64,000 nt of DNA from Aromatoleum toluclasticum ATCC 700605 (GCF_000378245.1 NZ_KB899509.1:47463-111462), one strand, 5' to 3'; shown: positions 39,041 to 48,932, counted from the first letter of the stretch. Notes: a model not told the origin generated them from the sequence alone. Made by a program: numbers and translations.

Positions 39041-39511
39041 TCAACGCAGCGACCTCACTGCGTCGAGCAGCCCTCCGACCGCGTCCTCGCAATAATCGAG
39101 CACCAGGTCAAACCCACGATCACCACCGTAATAGGGGTCGGGCACTTCGTCAGCCTTGAACCGGCGTGCGTAACTCATGAATAGCCGGACCTTGCCACGA
39201 TGTTCTTCGGGGCAGTTGCGCACCATGATCTCGAGGTGCCCTGCGTCCATCGCGAGCAACAGGTCGAACGCGTCGAAGTCCGCCGGCTCGAGCTTGCGCG
39301 CCCGCAGCATGGACAGGTCGTAGCCCCGCTTTTCCGCCGCCTTGCGCGAACGCGGGTCCGGCGCCTCACCGACGTGATAGCCATGCGTCCCGGCCGACTC
39401 GACCTCGATCACCCCCTCGAGCCCCGCTACGCGGATTGCATGTCGAGCCACACCTTCGGCAGTAGGCGACCTGCAAATATTTCCGGTACAAACGAACAGG
39501 ATCCTCGTCAC
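39041..39511 (-). CDS. Low-molecular-weight protein tyrosine phosphatase
   Basis: 156 residues from a GTG start (39509-39511) preceded by GAGAGGTGA. The phosphate-binding loop VCTGNICRSP (Cys8, Arg14) follows the first beta-strand directly, as in the family, and the general-acid Asp is in VPDPYYGG. Family members dephosphorylate tyrosine kinases of capsule export or other targets; no such kinase is nearby, so the substrate is unknown. It lies 11 bp upstream of nothing on its own strand except uvrB (stop 39523), with which it may be co-transcribed. Confidence 0.92.
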   Translation of the reverse strand: MTRILFVCTGNICRSPTAEGVARHAIRVAGLEGVIEVESAGTHGYHVGEAPDPRSRKAAEKRGYDLSMLRARKLEPADFDAFDLLLAMDAGHLEIMVRNCPEEHRGKVRLFMSYARRFKADEVPDPYYGGDRGFDLVLDYCEDAVGGLLDAVRSLR

Positions 39512-39522
39512 GACATCACCTC

Positions 39523-41580
39523 TCAAGCCGCCCCATGCTGGTCCGCGCCGAAGGCGCGCTGACGCAGCCTGAACAGTTCGTCCCTGGCCGCCGCAGCCTT
39601 CTCGAATTCGAGGTTGCGGGCATGTTCCTGCATTTCCTTCTCGAGTTTCCGGATCGCCTTAGCGACGGTCTTCTCGTCCATCGCGAAATATTCGGCCCGC
39701 GCTTCCTGCGCGACGGTCGCATTGCGCTCGTCGCTGCTTGAATAGACGCCGTCGATGATGTCCTTGATGCGCTTGCTGACCGTCTTCGGGACGATACCGT
39801 GTTCGGCGTTGAACGCGAGTTGCTTTGCCCGACGTCGGTCCGTCTCGTCCATTGCGGCGCGCATCGAACGCGTAAGCACGTCCGCATACAGGATCGCGCA
39901 ACCGTGGATATGCCGGGCTGCCCGCCCGATCGTCTGGATCAGCGAGCGCTCGGAACGCAGGAAGCCCTCCTTGTCCGCATCCAGGATCGCCACCAGCGAC
40001 ACCTCGGGAATATCCAGGCCTTCGCGCAGCAGGTTGATACCCACCAGCACATCGAACTCCCCGAGACGCAGGTCGCGAATGATCTCGACACGCTCGACCG
40101 TGTCGATGTCCGAGTGCAGATAGCGCACGCGGATGCCATGCTCGGCAAGGTAATCGGTGAGATCCTCCGCCATCCGCTTCGTCAGCGTCGTGACCAGCAC
40201 GCGCTCGCCCGCAGCGATGCGGCGCTTGGCCTCGGACAGCAGGTCGTCGACCTGCGTGCTTGCGGGCCTCACCTCCACCGCGGGGTCGATCAGCCCCGTC
40301 GGGCGGACCACCTGCTCGACCACCTGCCCCTGATGCGTCGCTTCGTAAGCCGCAGGCGTCGCGGACACGAAGATCGTCTGCGGCATCAAGCGCTCGAACT
40401 CCTCGAACTTCAGCGGCCGGTTGTCGAGCGCCGACGGCAGACGAAAGCCGTATTCGACAAGGTTCTCCTTGCGCGAACGGTCGCCCTTGTACATGCCGCC
40501 CACCTGCGGAATCGCCACGTGCGACTCATCGACGAACAGCAGCGCGTCCGGCGGCAGATAGTCGATCAGTGTCGGAGGCGGCTCGCCCGGGCCACGTCCC
40601 GACAAATGCCGCGAGTAGTTCTCGATGCCCTTGCAGAACCCCATCTCGTTGAGCATCTCCAGATCGAAACGCGTGCGCTGCTCGATACGCTGCGCCTCCA
40701 CCAGCTTGGCCCCTCGCTGAAAGACGCTGACTCGATCGCGCAGCTCATCCTTGATCGCCTCGATCGCCTGCAGCACCGTCGCGCGCGGAGTGACGTAATG
40801 GCTGGACGGGTACACCGTAAAGCGGACGAGCTTCTGCTTCAGATGCCCGGTCAGCGGATCGAACAGCGTCAGATGCTCGATTTCGTCGTCGAACATCTCG
40901 ATCCGCACCGCATACTCGGCGTTCTCCGCCGGAAACACGTCGATCACGTCGCCACGGACACGGAAAGTCCCGCGCCGGAAATCGATGTCCGAGCGCGAGT
41001 ACTGCATCGCCACGAGTCGCTGCACGAGGTCGCGATGGGCAATGCGCTCACCCTCGCGCAGATGCAGGATCATCGCGTGGTAATCGACCGGGTCGCCGAT
41101 ACCGTAGATGCACGACACCGTCGCGACGATAACCACGTCGCGACGCTCCATCAGGCTCTTCGTCGCCGACAGGCGCATCTGCTCGATGTGCTCGTTGATG
41201 CTCGAATCCTTCTCGATGAAGAGATCGCGCGACGGGACATAGGCTTCCGGCTGGTAGTAGTCGTAGTACGAGACGAAATACTCGACGGCGTTCTCCGGAA
41301 AGAACTCCCGGAATTCGGCGTACAGCTGCGCGGCGAGTGTCTTGTTCGGCGCAAGCACCAGGGCGGGCCTGCCACAGCGCGCGATGACGTTCGCCATCGT
41401 GTAGGTCTTGCCCGAGCCGGTCACGCCGAGCAGCGTCTGGAACATCAGACCGTCCGACAAGCCCTCTGTCAGCAACTCGATCGCGGCCGGCTGGTCGCCG
41501 GCGGGAGCAAAGGGCTGATGGAGCCTGAACGGACTCCCTTCGAAAGTCACTACCGGAACGCTGTCCGTCGAACTCGTCAT
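39523..41580 (-). CDS. uvrB: Excinuclease ABC subunit B
   Basis: 685 residues. Damage-verifying helicase of nucleotide-excision repair. Walker [14 protein letters not shown], the beta-hairpin region ([17 protein letters not shown]), DESHV, helicase motifs V and VI ([29 protein letters not shown]) and the C-terminal UVR motif ([24 protein letters not shown]) that binds UvrC. The ATG at 41578-41580 gives [19 protein letters not shown] found no canonical LexA box in the 170 bp upstream, though that is only a visual search. Confidence 0.97.
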   Translation of the reverse strand: MTSSTDSVPVVTFEGSPFRLHQPFAPAGDQPAAIELLTEGLSDGLMFQTLLGVTGSGKTYTMANVIARCGRPALVLAPNKTLAAQLYAEFREFFPENAVEYFVSYYDYYQPEAYVPSRDLFIEKDSSINEHIEQMRLSATKSLMERRDVVIVATVSCIYGIGDPVDYHAMILHLREGERIAHRDLVQRLVAMQYSRSDIDFRRGTFRVRGDVIDVFPAENAEYAVRIEMFDDEIEHLTLFDPLTGHLKQKLVRFTVYPSSHYVTPRATVLQAIEAIKDELRDRVSVFQRGAKLVEAQRIEQRTRFDLEMLNEMGFCKGIENYSRHLSGRGPGEPPPTLIDYLPPDALLFVDESHVAIPQVGGMYKGDRSRKENLVEYGFRLPSALDNRPLKFEEFERLMPQTIFVSATPAAYEATHQGQVVEQVVRPTGLIDPAVEVRPASTQVDDLLSEAKRRIAAGERVLVTTLTKRMAEDLTDYLAEHGIRVRYLHSDIDTVERVEIIRDLRLGEFDVLVGINLLREGLDIPEVSLVAILDADKEGFLRSERSLIQTIGRAARHIHGCAILYADVLTRSMRAAMDETDRRRAKQLAFNAEHGIVPKTVSKRIKDIIDGVYSSSDERNATVAQEARAEYFAMDEKTVAKAIRKLEKEMQEHARNLEFEKAAAARDELFRLRQRAFGADQHGAA

Positions 41581-41751
41581 GCTAGAATTTCCGGCTTGTT
41601 TCAAGCGCTTGCCCGGACACCGCAACACGCGGAACAGGACAGGGCAAACGCGCATTATTTCGCAAAATGCGGCTCAAGGCACGGCAGATGGACCGGCGTC
41701 AACGCGACAGGTTCAGTCCTCCGCGCCTACCGCGCAACCTGGAGTTGTTTT

Positions 41752-42960
41752 ATGCCCGCTTCGATCTTCGCCGCCGTCGAGATGGCGCCCCGTGACCCGA
41801 TCCTCGGACTGAACGAGGCTTTCAACGCCGATGCACGCACCGAAAAGGTGAACCTCGGCGTCGGCGTCTACTACGACGACAACGGCAAGATTCCGCTGCT
41901 GGCAGCTGTCAAGACGGCCGAAAAGGCGCGTCTCGAAGCGATGCCGCCGCGCGGCTACCAGCCGATCGAAGGCCCCGCAGCGTACAACACCGCGGTGCAG
42001 AACCTGCTCTTCGGCAGGGATTCGACCCTCATCGCCAACGGCCAGGTCGTCACCGTCCAGGCGCTCGGCGGCACGGGCGCACTGAAGGTCGGCGCCGACT
42101 ACCTCAAGCGCCTGCTCCCCGGCGCAACCGTCTACATCTCCGACCCCAGCTGGGAAAACCACCGCGCGCTGTTCGAATCGGCCGGCTTCCCGGTCGAAAA
42201 CTATCCGTACTATGAGCCGAGCACCCGCGGCGTGAAATTCGCCGGCATGAAGGCCAAGCTCGAACAGCTTGCCCCGGGCTCGGTCGTTGTGCTGCACGCC
42301 TGCTGCCATAACCCGACCGGGGCCGATCTGACCGAAGCCCAGTGGGCCGAGGTCGTCGATGCGTGCCGCGAACGCGCGCTCGTGCCTTTCCTCGACATGG
42401 CCTACCAGGGCTTTGCCGACGGCATCGAGCCGGACGCGGTCGCCGTGCGCCTGTTCTCCGCCAGCGGGCTGCAGTTCTTCGTTTCGAGCTCGTTCTCGAA
42501 GTCGTTCTCGCTCTACGGCGAACGCGTGGGCGCCCTGTCCATCGTCACCGCGGGCAAGGACGAGTCGGCCCGCGTGCTGTCGCAGGTCAAGCGTGTGATT
42601 CGCACCAACTACTCCAACCCGCCGATCCACGGAGGGGCCGTCGTTGCGGCAGTGCTGAACTCGAGCGAACTGCGCCAGATGTGGGAAGACGAACTGGCCG
42701 GCATGCGCGACCGCATCCGCGCGATGCGTACCGGGCTGGTCGAAAGCCTGAAGGAGGCCGGCGTCGCACAGGACTTCTCGTTCGTGATCCAGCAGCGCGG
42801 CATGTTCTCCTACACCGGCCTGTCGGCGGCACAGGTCGATCAGCTCAGGAACGACTTCGGCATCTACGCCGTGTCGACCGGCCGCATCTGCCTCGCAGCC
42901 CTCAATTCGCGCAACATCGGCTACGTCGCGAAAGCGATCGCCACGGTCGTGAAGGCCTGA
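41752..42960 (+). CDS. Aromatic/aspartate aminotransferase (class I, TyrB/AspC type)
   Basis: 402 residues. PLP aminotransferase with NLGVGVYYDDNGKIPLL near the start, HACCHNPTGADLT, the PLP lysine in SSSFSKSFSLYGERVG (Lys250) and a C-terminal Arg region. It interconverts amino acids and 2-oxo acids; whether aspartate or aromatic substrates are preferred cannot be settled here. It diverges from uvrB, a common pairing in betaproteobacteria. The much longer open frame upstream is the reverse strand of uvrB. Confidence 0.93.
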   Translation: MPASIFAAVEMAPRDPILGLNEAFNADARTEKVNLGVGVYYDDNGKIPLLAAVKTAEKARLEAMPPRGYQPIEGPAAYNTAVQNLLFGRDSTLIANGQVVTVQALGGTGALKVGADYLKRLLPGATVYISDPSWENHRALFESAGFPVENYPYYEPSTRGVKFAGMKAKLEQLAPGSVVVLHACCHNPTGADLTEAQWAEVVDACRERALVPFLDMAYQGFADGIEPDAVAVRLFSASGLQFFVSSSFSKSFSLYGERVGALSIVTAGKDESARVLSQVKRVIRTNYSNPPIHGGAVVAAVLNSSELRQMWEDELAGMRDRIRAMRTGLVESLKEAGVAQDFSFVIQQRGMFSYTGLSAAQVDQLRNDFGIYAVSTGRICLAALNSRNIGYVAKAIATVVKA

Positions 42961-42979
42961 GAAATTCGCGCAGGCAATA

Positions 42980-43008
42980 TTGACGCATAGCCGTGCGCTA
43001 CCTATAAT
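42980..43008 (+). promoter_or_regulatory. Promoter of the tRNA-Asn pair
   Basis: TTGACG (42980-42985), 17-bp spacer, TATAAT (43003-43008), 12 bp before the first tRNA. Confidence 0.85.
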
Positions 43009-43020
43009 GCGCGGCTCAAT

Positions 43021-43096
43021 TCCCCGATAGCTCAGTCGGTAGAGCAACGGACTGTTAATCCGTGTGTCCCTGGTTCGAGCCCAGGTCGGGGAGCCA
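43021..43096 (+). tRNA. tRNA-Asn (GTT), first copy
   Basis: 76 nt with encoded CCA. Acceptor TCCCCGA pairs with TCGGGGA, anticodon stem-loop ACGGACTGTTAATCCGT with anticodon GTT. Identical to the copy at 43140-43215. Confidence 0.97.
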
Positions 43097-43139
43097 AAAT
43101 TTGGCTCCTGCAGCAATCTGCATGAGCAGACGATACCGA

Positions 43140-43215
43140 TCCCCGATAGCTCAGTCGGTAGAGCAACGGACTGTTAATCCGTGTGTCCCTGGTTCGAGCC
43201 CAGGTCGGGGAGCCA
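43140..43215 (+). tRNA. tRNA-Asn (GTT), second copy
   Basis: 76 nt with encoded CCA, identical to the first copy; 43 bp separate them, so they are probably one transcript. Confidence 0.97.
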
Positions 43216-43223
43216 GAAAAGCC

Positions 43224-43262
43224 AAGCAAATGGGCCACCTCTCGGGCGGCCCATTTGCTTTA
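43224..43262 (+). terminator. Intrinsic terminator of the tRNA-Asn pair
   Basis: AAGCAAATGGGCC pairs with GGCCCATTTGCTT (13 bp) around an 11-nt loop. T-run is short (TTT). It could also act on the convergent Lon-like gene. Confidence 0.8.
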
Positions 43263-43333
43263 CCGGCTTGCGGCATGACCCCATGCCGACCCTCAGCGTG
43301 GTCACACGCAATCAGAGCAACCGCACCTGAACC

Positions 43334-45769
43334 TCATTCCTGGCCGCCGTCATGCCGCCGCCGGGAACGGATGTGACGAAGCTCACTGCCGTGATCGAAC
43401 GCATGTTTCGCCACGATCATCGCGCTCAACGCCGCGGCGACCTTGTGATTGACCGTCTCCCGCGGCATCACGCCCTTGGCGTCCGCAACCCCTGCCGGCA
43501 AACCTGTCAGGATTTCCATCGCATCATCCACGCTAGCAGCGGCATGGACGTGAAACCGTCCCTCGTGCGCCGCCGCGACGACATCTTCTCGCAACATGAG
43601 ATGCCGTACGCTCGCGCGCGGGATGACGACTCCCTGCTCGCCGGTCAATCCGCGCGCGACGCACAGATCGAAAAATCCCTCGATCTTCTCGTTTACACCC
43701 CCGATCGCCTGAACCTCGCCCAGTTGATTGACCGACCCTGTCACCGCAAAGGACTGACGAATCGGAACCTGCGCCAGCGCGGACAGCAAGGCGCAAAGCT
43801 CAGCCAGTGACGCAGAGTCCCCCTCCACCGGCGAATAGGACTGCTCGAACACGAGGCTGGCGGACAGGGACAGCGGTTGATGGCGTGCATAGCGGGCACC
43901 AAGAAACGCCGAAAGGATCAGCACTCCCTTGGAATGGATCGCCCCGCCGAGCTCGGTTTCGCGCTCGATATCGACTACGTCCCCCTCACCGAGCCGCGCC
44001 GTCGCCGTAATACGCATCGGGTGGCCGAACTGTTCGCCGGCGAGCTCAACCACAACCAGCGCATTGATCTGACCACACCGCGCACCGGTCGTGGAAATCA
44101 GCGTCGTGCCGTCGACCATCGACTCGAGCACCCGCTCGGCGTATCGACCGAACCGTTGCGAGCGCGACGCGATCGCGGCATCGACCTGCTCACACCCAAC
44201 GGCAGGCAACTGCACGGCACGCGCATGGAAATCCGCCTCGCGCATCACGTCCGCTAGCAGGCGCGTCTGCAGACTGAGGCGCCCGGCATCCTCGGCCAGA
44301 CGCGCGCCATGCTCCACGAGACGCGCAATGCCTGTCCTGTCGAACGGCAACAGGTCCGACGCCCGCCCGAGCATCGCGAGCAATGCCGCATAGCGCGTGA
44401 CATTGGCCTCATTGCGCGGCATGTCCTCGTCGAAGTCGGCGGCCACCTTGAACAACTCGGGGAAATCTGGATCATTCTCGGTCAACAGGTAGAACAGTTC
44501 GCGATCGCCCACCAGAACCACCTTGACGTCGCAAGGAATGGACTCCGGCTCCAGGGTAAGCATATTGCTCCAGCCCTGAGCTTCCGCCGGCGGCTCGATG
44601 CGGATCTCGCGGGCGCGCAGCGCACGCTTCAACCCCTCCCACGCAAACGGTTGCGTCAGGATGCGTTCGACGTCGACCACCAGATAGCCGCCGCAGGCCC
44701 TATGCAGTGCCCCGGCACGGATCAGGCTGAAATTGGTCACGAGCGTGCCCATCTGCGAGATGTGCTCGATACGCCCGATCAAGTTGCCAAAGGTCGGATT
44801 GTCTTCGCAGACCACGGGCGCGCCGCGCGTCGCCGAGTGATCGACCATCAGCTTGACCTGGTAACGATGGAATTTCGTCCGTGCCTCGTCCTCCGCCCCA
44901 TCGTCCTCTTCCCCCTCCTGAACGGCCCAGTCACTTCCGCTCGCGAGGATCTCCTGCCGGATCGCATCGAAAAAGGCCAGCACCGCGGGGAGGTCCGTGT
45001 AGCGCTCACGCAGTCCTCGCATCAGGTGCGAGACAGCAGGAGTGAGCGCATCACACGCCGCACGCTTCATCGCCTCGTGAAGCTCCTTCCGCCACCCCGG
45101 AAACTGTTCGAGCAGATCGGCCAGACGATCGCTCCAGGCCCCCACCTTCTTCTCCACCATGGTCCGTATTTCAGGTGGAAGAGCCTCGAAATCCTCCGGC
45201 GACATGGTCTGCCCGTCTTTCGTGGGAGCGAAGACGAATCCGTCCGGCGTTTGCAGCAGCGACACGCCGTCGGTCGAACACGCCTCACCCAATTCGTGCA
45301 ACGCCCCGTCTTCCCGCTTCTTGTGGGCGTCCTGCAACGACTCGACGCGGCTGCCATAGGTGTCGCTGGCGAGCGCCGCCTCGATTGCCGGACCGAGATC
45401 GGCGACGAACGCCTGCATGTCGGCCCGCAACGTTGCCCCACGTCCGGCCGTCAGAGTGAGGAGGCGAGGACGCTGGGGATCGTCGAAATTGTGCAGATAG
45501 CACAGGTCCGGCGGAACCCCGCCACAGGCGGAGAATTCATGCAGCAGACGAAACACCGTCACATGCCGGCCGGTTCCCGGCTCCCCGAGCACGAACACGT
45601 GGTAACCGGGCTGGCGCATCGCGAGACCGAAACGCAGCGCTTCCTCTGCCCTCGCCTGCCCGATGCCGCCCGGCAGGTCGGGAAGGTTTGAGGTATCCGA
45701 AAACTCGAACGTCTCGGGTGCGCAACGGATACGGAGACGGTTCGCTGCGAGTGGGCGCAGATCGGCCAT
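43334..45769 (-). CDS. Lon-like ATP-dependent protease (AAA + Lon_C)
   Basis: 811 residues. N-terminal P-loop-like sequence GEPGTGRH (62-69, Arg instead of the usual Lys, as in related proteins), a long middle region with YLVVDVERILTQPFAWEGLKR and VKVVLVGDRELFYLL, and a C-terminal Lon protease domain with the catalytic Ser652 (EGDSAS) and Lys695 (GGVNEKIEGF). The Ser-Lys spacing of 43 equals that of E. coli Lon. Without the Lon substrate-binding N-domain this is the LonB-like/AAA_32 family; substrates unknown. ATG at 45767-45769 with GGGAG upstream. Separated from the preceding small gene by a terminator-like hairpin. Confidence 0.9.
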   Translation of the reverse strand: MADLRPLAANRLRIRCAPETFEFSDTSNLPDLPGGIGQARAEEALRFGLAMRQPGYHVFVLGEPGTGRHVTVFRLLHEFSACGGVPPDLCYLHNFDDPQRPRLLTLTAGRGATLRADMQAFVADLGPAIEAALASDTYGSRVESLQDAHKKREDGALHELGEACSTDGVSLLQTPDGFVFAPTKDGQTMSPEDFEALPPEIRTMVEKKVGAWSDRLADLLEQFPGWRKELHEAMKRAACDALTPAVSHLMRGLRERYTDLPAVLAFFDAIRQEILASGSDWAVQEGEEDDGAEDEARTKFHRYQVKLMVDHSATRGAPVVCEDNPTFGNLIGRIEHISQMGTLVTNFSLIRAGALHRACGGYLVVDVERILTQPFAWEGLKRALRAREIRIEPPAEAQGWSNMLTLEPESIPCDVKVVLVGDRELFYLLTENDPDFPELFKVAADFDEDMPRNEANVTRYAALLAMLGRASDLLPFDRTGIARLVEHGARLAEDAGRLSLQTRLLADVMREADFHARAVQLPAVGCEQVDAAIASRSQRFGRYAERVLESMVDGTTLISTTGARCGQINALVVVELAGEQFGHPMRITATARLGEGDVVDIERETELGGAIHSKGVLILSAFLGARYARHQPLSLSASLVFEQSYSPVEGDSASLAELCALLSALAQVPIRQSFAVTGSVNQLGEVQAIGGVNEKIEGFFDLCVARGLTGEQGVVIPRASVRHLMLREDVVAAAHEGRFHVHAAASVDDAMEILTGLPAGVADAKGVMPRETVNHKVAAALSAMIVAKHAFDHGSELRHIRSRRRHDGGQE

Positions 45770-45791
45770 TTTGTTGTTCTCCCGATGCCGC

Positions 45792-45846
45792 AAAAAAAGG
45801 GGCGCCAGGATGCACTGCCACCCCACCTTGATTCCCGAGCCCCTTT
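45792..45846 (-). terminator. Terminator-like hairpin between the 93-residue gene and the Lon-like gene
   Basis: Minus strand: AAAGGGGC (45839-45846) pairs with GCCCCTTT (45796-45803) around a loop of about 35 nt, followed by a T run (45792-45798). The long loop lowers confidence. Confidence 0.45.
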
Positions 45847-45861
45847 GCAGGGCAAGCGCGG

Positions 45862-46143
45862 CTAGCGAATCCCCCGACGGGAGAGATCGCCCCAGCGGGT
45901 GTCGTGGTGCGCCACATCGTTCTCGAACTGCGGAAAGCGCCGATCATGCTCCATCAGCAGCGACATGATGGTTCCAGCATGCTCAGACGGAAAACCCTGG
46001 CGCGCCCCGCCACGGGTGTCCGTCATCAGCAGAAAGATGAACTTGCGGCACTCCGCCGTCCCCCACATACCGTCTATCTTGCGAAGATGCGGAAAACGCT
46101 CGTAGAGCTTTTCGGTCGAAGTTTCTGTAACTCGTGTCGTCAT
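45862..46143 (-). CDS. Small protein of unknown function
   Basis: 93 residues, not recognised. Polar and charged with an aromatic-rich middle: EKLYERFPHLRKIDGMWGTAE, CRKFIFLLMTDTRGGARQGF, then HAGTIMSLLMEHDRRFPQF and a basic end. No signal peptide or membrane helix. The start is supported by GAGGG seven bases upstream of the ATG. Codon use resembles its neighbours. It precedes the Lon-like protease on the same strand (92 bp), so co-expression is possible, although a hairpin lies between. Confidence 0.65.
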   Translation of the reverse strand: MTTRVTETSTEKLYERFPHLRKIDGMWGTAECRKFIFLLMTDTRGGARQGFPSEHAGTIMSLLMEHDRRFPQFENDVAHHDTRWGDLSRRGIR

Positions 46144-46411
46144 CGCAAATCCCTCGAAAGGGTTACCTGCAATCGCCGGGAGATTAATACTTTTGGCTCA
46201 TATCAACGAACCCGCTTCCGCGCTACTGTTCCGAGTACGGAGGCTGTCGCCAAGGAAGACGAGCGCGGACCTCCCGCGGGAATTGACTTCCGGTATTGCC
46301 TTCAGCCGAATCCGGCTGTTAACTATCGTGTAAATAGACATCGGCACACAACGATGGTTTGCCCGGCACCCACAGCATGCAGCATTTGAGGCCACTTCAG
46401 CCAGTCATCCG

Positions 46412-47488
46412 ATGAAATCGATCCCGATCTACCCCGCCAGCGGGATGCTGCCGCCCACCACCGACGAGCTCCCACCAGCCGGAGCGCCCCTTCTGGACAA
46501 ACGCGGCCGCGCCGTTCACGACCTGCGCATCTCCGTTACCGATCGTTGCAACTTCCGCTGCATCTACTGCATGCCGCGCGAGGTTTTCGGCGCGGACCAC
46601 GCCTTCCTCGCCCGCAAGGAACTGCTGTCGTTCGAGGAGATCACTCGTGTCGCGCGGCTCTTTGCGGCCCGCGGCGTGCGCAAGATCCGCATCACCGGCG
46701 GCGAACCCCTGCTGCGCAAGCACGTGGAGAATCTCATTGCCCAGCTAGCCGAGATCCCCGACGTCGAGCTCACCCTGACCACCAACGGCGTACTGTTGCC
46801 CAAGCTGGCCCGCATACTGCGGGCCGCCGGCCTGCATCGCGTAACCGTGAGCCTGGACGCGATCGACGACGCGACATTCCGCAAAATGAACGACGCCGAC
46901 TACCCGGTTTCCGCAGTCCTCAAGGGCATTGCCGCGGCGGAGGAAGCCGGATTCGGCCCGATCAAGGTCAACATGGTCGTCAAGCGTGGCGTAAACGACC
47001 ATGGCGTGATCGAGATGGCGCGCCATTTCCGCGGCACCGGCCACATCCTGCGATTCATCGAATTCATGGACGTTGGCAGTTCGAACGGATGGGAAATGAA
47101 TGCGGTTGTCCCATCACGCGAAATCATCGAACGGATTCACAGCGTGTTTCCCGTCGAACAGATCGAGCCCAACTACACGGGCGAGGTCGCCGAGCGCTGG
47201 CGTTACTGCGATGGGGGCGGGGAGATCGGCGTCATCTCGTCGGTGACACAGGCCTTCTGCTCGACCTGCACCCGCATCCGTCTCTCCACGGAGGGCAAGC
47301 TCTACACCTGCCTCTTCGCCCAAAGCGGCCATGATCTGCGCACCCTCTTGCGCACCGGGGCGAGCGATTCCGGACTCGATCACGCGATTGCAACCGTCTG
47401 GCAGCAGCGCGAGGACCGTTATTCGGAAATCCGCACCGCCAACACCGTTCGTCTGCAAAAGATCGAAATGTCGTACATCGGCGGATAA
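46412..47488 (+). CDS. moaA: GTP 3',8-cyclase MoaA (molybdenum cofactor synthesis)
   Basis: 358 residues, radical-SAM enzyme for the first step of molybdopterin synthesis. The first [4Fe-4S] cluster is bound by Cys46, Cys50 and Cys53 (CNFRCIYC), the second by the cysteines of [21 protein letters not shown], and the C-terminus ends in the functionally required Gly-Gly (MSYIGG). A proline-rich N-terminal extension of about 30 residues precedes the core. No other moa gene is nearby. Moco would be needed by nitrate reductase and other oxidoreductases. I looked for a Moco riboswitch upstream and did not recognise one. Confidence 0.96.
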   Translation: MKSIPIYPASGMLPPTTDELPPAGAPLLDKRGRAVHDLRISVTDRCNFRCIYCMPREVFGADHAFLARKELLSFEEITRVARLFAARGVRKIRITGGEPLLRKHVENLIAQLAEIPDVELTLTTNGVLLPKLARILRAAGLHRVTVSLDAIDDATFRKMNDADYPVSAVLKGIAAAEEAGFGPIKVNMVVKRGVNDHGVIEMARHFRGTGHILRFIEFMDVGSSNGWEMNAVVPSREIIERIHSVFPVEQIEPNYTGEVAERWRYCDGGGEIGVISSVTQAFCSTCTRIRLSTEGKLYTCLFAQSGHDLRTLLRTGASDSGLDHAIATVWQQREDRYSEIRTANTVRLQKIEMSYIGG

Positions 47489-47629
47489 CGGAGTTCGTCG
47501 CCGCATCGCGGCGGCATCGATCTTGCTTTGACCCGCAAGACCCCGGACGTTTTGGGCCTCCTCGGAGACTCACGGCCGGTGCTTGCACAGACCGCTCAAG
47601 CTTGCCATGCAGAACGGATATGCGGCAAG

Positions 47630-47658
47630 TTGGACGTCATTCGACCATCCGCTATCAT
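47630..47658 (+). promoter_or_regulatory. Promoter of the lipoprotein-cytochrome pair
   Basis: TTGGAC (47630-47635), 17-bp spacer, TATCAT (47653-47658). The predicted start is about 80 bp upstream of the lipoprotein ATG. Confidence 0.55.
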
Positions 47659-47744
47659 CCTGCGTCAATCCCGCATGACCGCCGGCGTCAGAACCCACGG
47701 CGGTTATGGCTCACGCCCCCCGATCGCTGCAAATTCCACGCATC

Positions 47745-48857
47745 ATGCATGCACTCCTCCGTCCACAAATCCTTCTCCACCCCATCCCGACCAAGCGCCA
47801 GATCCTTGCAGGCGCCCTTTCCCTGATCCTGTCGATCACACTCGGGGGCTGCACCGCCGAGAAGTTGGCGTCGGCAACCGAAGACGAGTCCACGATCCAG
47901 CTTGAATGGCCCGCCCCTCCTGACGATCCGCGTTTCATCTATGAAACGCGACTCACCTCGGAAGCCAGTATCCGCAAGGAAACCGATGACGAGCGCCTGA
48001 AGAGGACGCTGACCGGCAGGTCAGCCCCGACAGCGGAACCTGTGTACCGCAAACCGGCAGCGCTGGCTGCGAGAAATGGACGAGTCTACGTCGCCGACCC
48101 CGCGATCAACGCAATCATCGTGTTCGATGTACCGCGTGCCCGCGCCTACAAGATCGGTGTTCGCGAACCGAACCACATCCTGCGCCCGATATCCATGGCC
48201 ATCGACGGACAGGGCGACCTGTACGTCCTGGATTCGATTCTTGGCAAAGTCATGGTCTACGATGCGGTCGGGCTCTTCAGATATTCCGTTGGCAACGGCA
48301 AGGACTGGACGCGTGCAGCGGGGGTAGCCGTCAGCAAGGATGGAAAGAAGATCTTCGTCGTCGATCGCGGTAGCGTCGAAGGGGATGACCACAAGATCAT
48401 CGCGTACGCCCCCGACGGCGCGGAGCTGTTCAGAATCGGGCCGCGAGGACGTGCGCCGGGTAAACTCAACATGCCCCTTGCAGCAACCGTGACCCCCTCT
48501 GGGACCCTCCTTGTTCTCGATTCCGGGAATTTTCGGATTCAGGCGTTCGATCTCGACGGCAATTACAAGTTGCACTTCGGCAGCGTAGGCAACGGACTGG
48601 GCCAATTCTCAAGGCCACGCAGCATTGCCACGGACCACGAGGGACGGATTTATGTCTCCGACGCATCGTTCAACAACGTCCAGTTGTTCAGCCCCACCGG
48701 CGACTTGTTGATGTGGATCGGCGCATCCGGACTGCGGGATCAACCGGGACAGTTCGGCCTCATCGCGGGGATTGCAGCGGATGAAACGGGCCGCCTCTAC
48801 ATCTCCGATCACTACCACCGCAAGATCGAGGTCTACCGTCCGACGGGCACGAAATAG
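47745..48857 (+). CDS. NHL-repeat (six-bladed beta-propeller) lipoprotein
   Basis: 370 residues. A hydrophobic signal segment (about 20-35) ends in the lipobox LGGC (Cys36), giving a membrane-anchored lipoprotein. Repeats follow with the pattern GRVYVADPAINAIIVFD, GDLYVLDSILGKVMVYD, GKKIFVVDRGS, GTLLVLDSGNFRIQAFD, GRIYVSDASFNNVQLFS and GRLYISDHYHRKIEVY: six NHL blades, so a full propeller. Such propellers bind partners rather than catalyse. An 81-bp gap leads to a five-haem cytochrome on the same strand, so an anchoring or docking role in electron transfer is inferred. The first Met candidate (47706) is also possible; I prefer 47745. Confidence 0.85.
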   Translation: MHALLRPQILLHPIPTKRQILAGALSLILSITLGGCTAEKLASATEDESTIQLEWPAPPDDPRFIYETRLTSEASIRKETDDERLKRTLTGRSAPTAEPVYRKPAALAARNGRVYVADPAINAIIVFDVPRARAYKIGVREPNHILRPISMAIDGQGDLYVLDSILGKVMVYDAVGLFRYSVGNGKDWTRAAGVAVSKDGKKIFVVDRGSVEGDDHKIIAYAPDGAELFRIGPRGRAPGKLNMPLAATVTPSGTLLVLDSGNFRIQAFDLDGNYKLHFGSVGNGLGQFSRPRSIATDHEGRIYVSDASFNNVQLFSPTGDLLMWIGASGLRDQPGQFGLIAGIAADETGRLYISDHYHRKIEVYRPTGTK

Positions 48858-48893
48858 GCGCATCCTCAACGACGAATCGCTTGGCTGGATTTT

Positions 48894-48932
48894 TGCTTTA
48901 TTCATTCATAAAGCATTTGCCCTTCCGGGCAA
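48894..48932 (+). repeat. Two tandem perfect inverted repeats before the cytochrome gene
   Basis: First: TGCTTTAT (48894-48901) and ATAAAGCA (48908-48915), 8 bp, loop of six. Second: TTGCCC (48917-48922) and GGGCAA (48927-48932), 6 bp, loop TTCC. They are one base apart and fill the gap between the lipoprotein and the cytochrome. They may be an operator or mRNA stem-loops; neither has a T-run typical of a terminator. Confidence 0.8.

Noticed and set aside
39799..41751. An apparent long N-terminal extension of the aminotransferase
   Set aside because: It is the reverse strand of uvrB. The family N-terminus begins at 41752.
41581..41751. A LexA (SOS) box upstream of uvrB
   Set aside because: No CTGT-N8-ACAG palindrome is visible. 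Only a visual search.
43021..43215. A recent transposition that copied tRNA-Asn
   Set aside because: Tandem identical tRNA genes are common and no flanking mobile sequence is visible.
43380..43800. Loss of function of the Lon-like protein because its P-loop has Arg in place of Lys
   Set aside because: The same change is seen in related Lon-like proteins, and the Ser-Lys dyad is intact with standard spacing.
46144..46411. A Moco riboswitch upstream of moaA
   Set aside because: I could not recognise the conserved helices and the leader looks plain. A covariance search would settle it.
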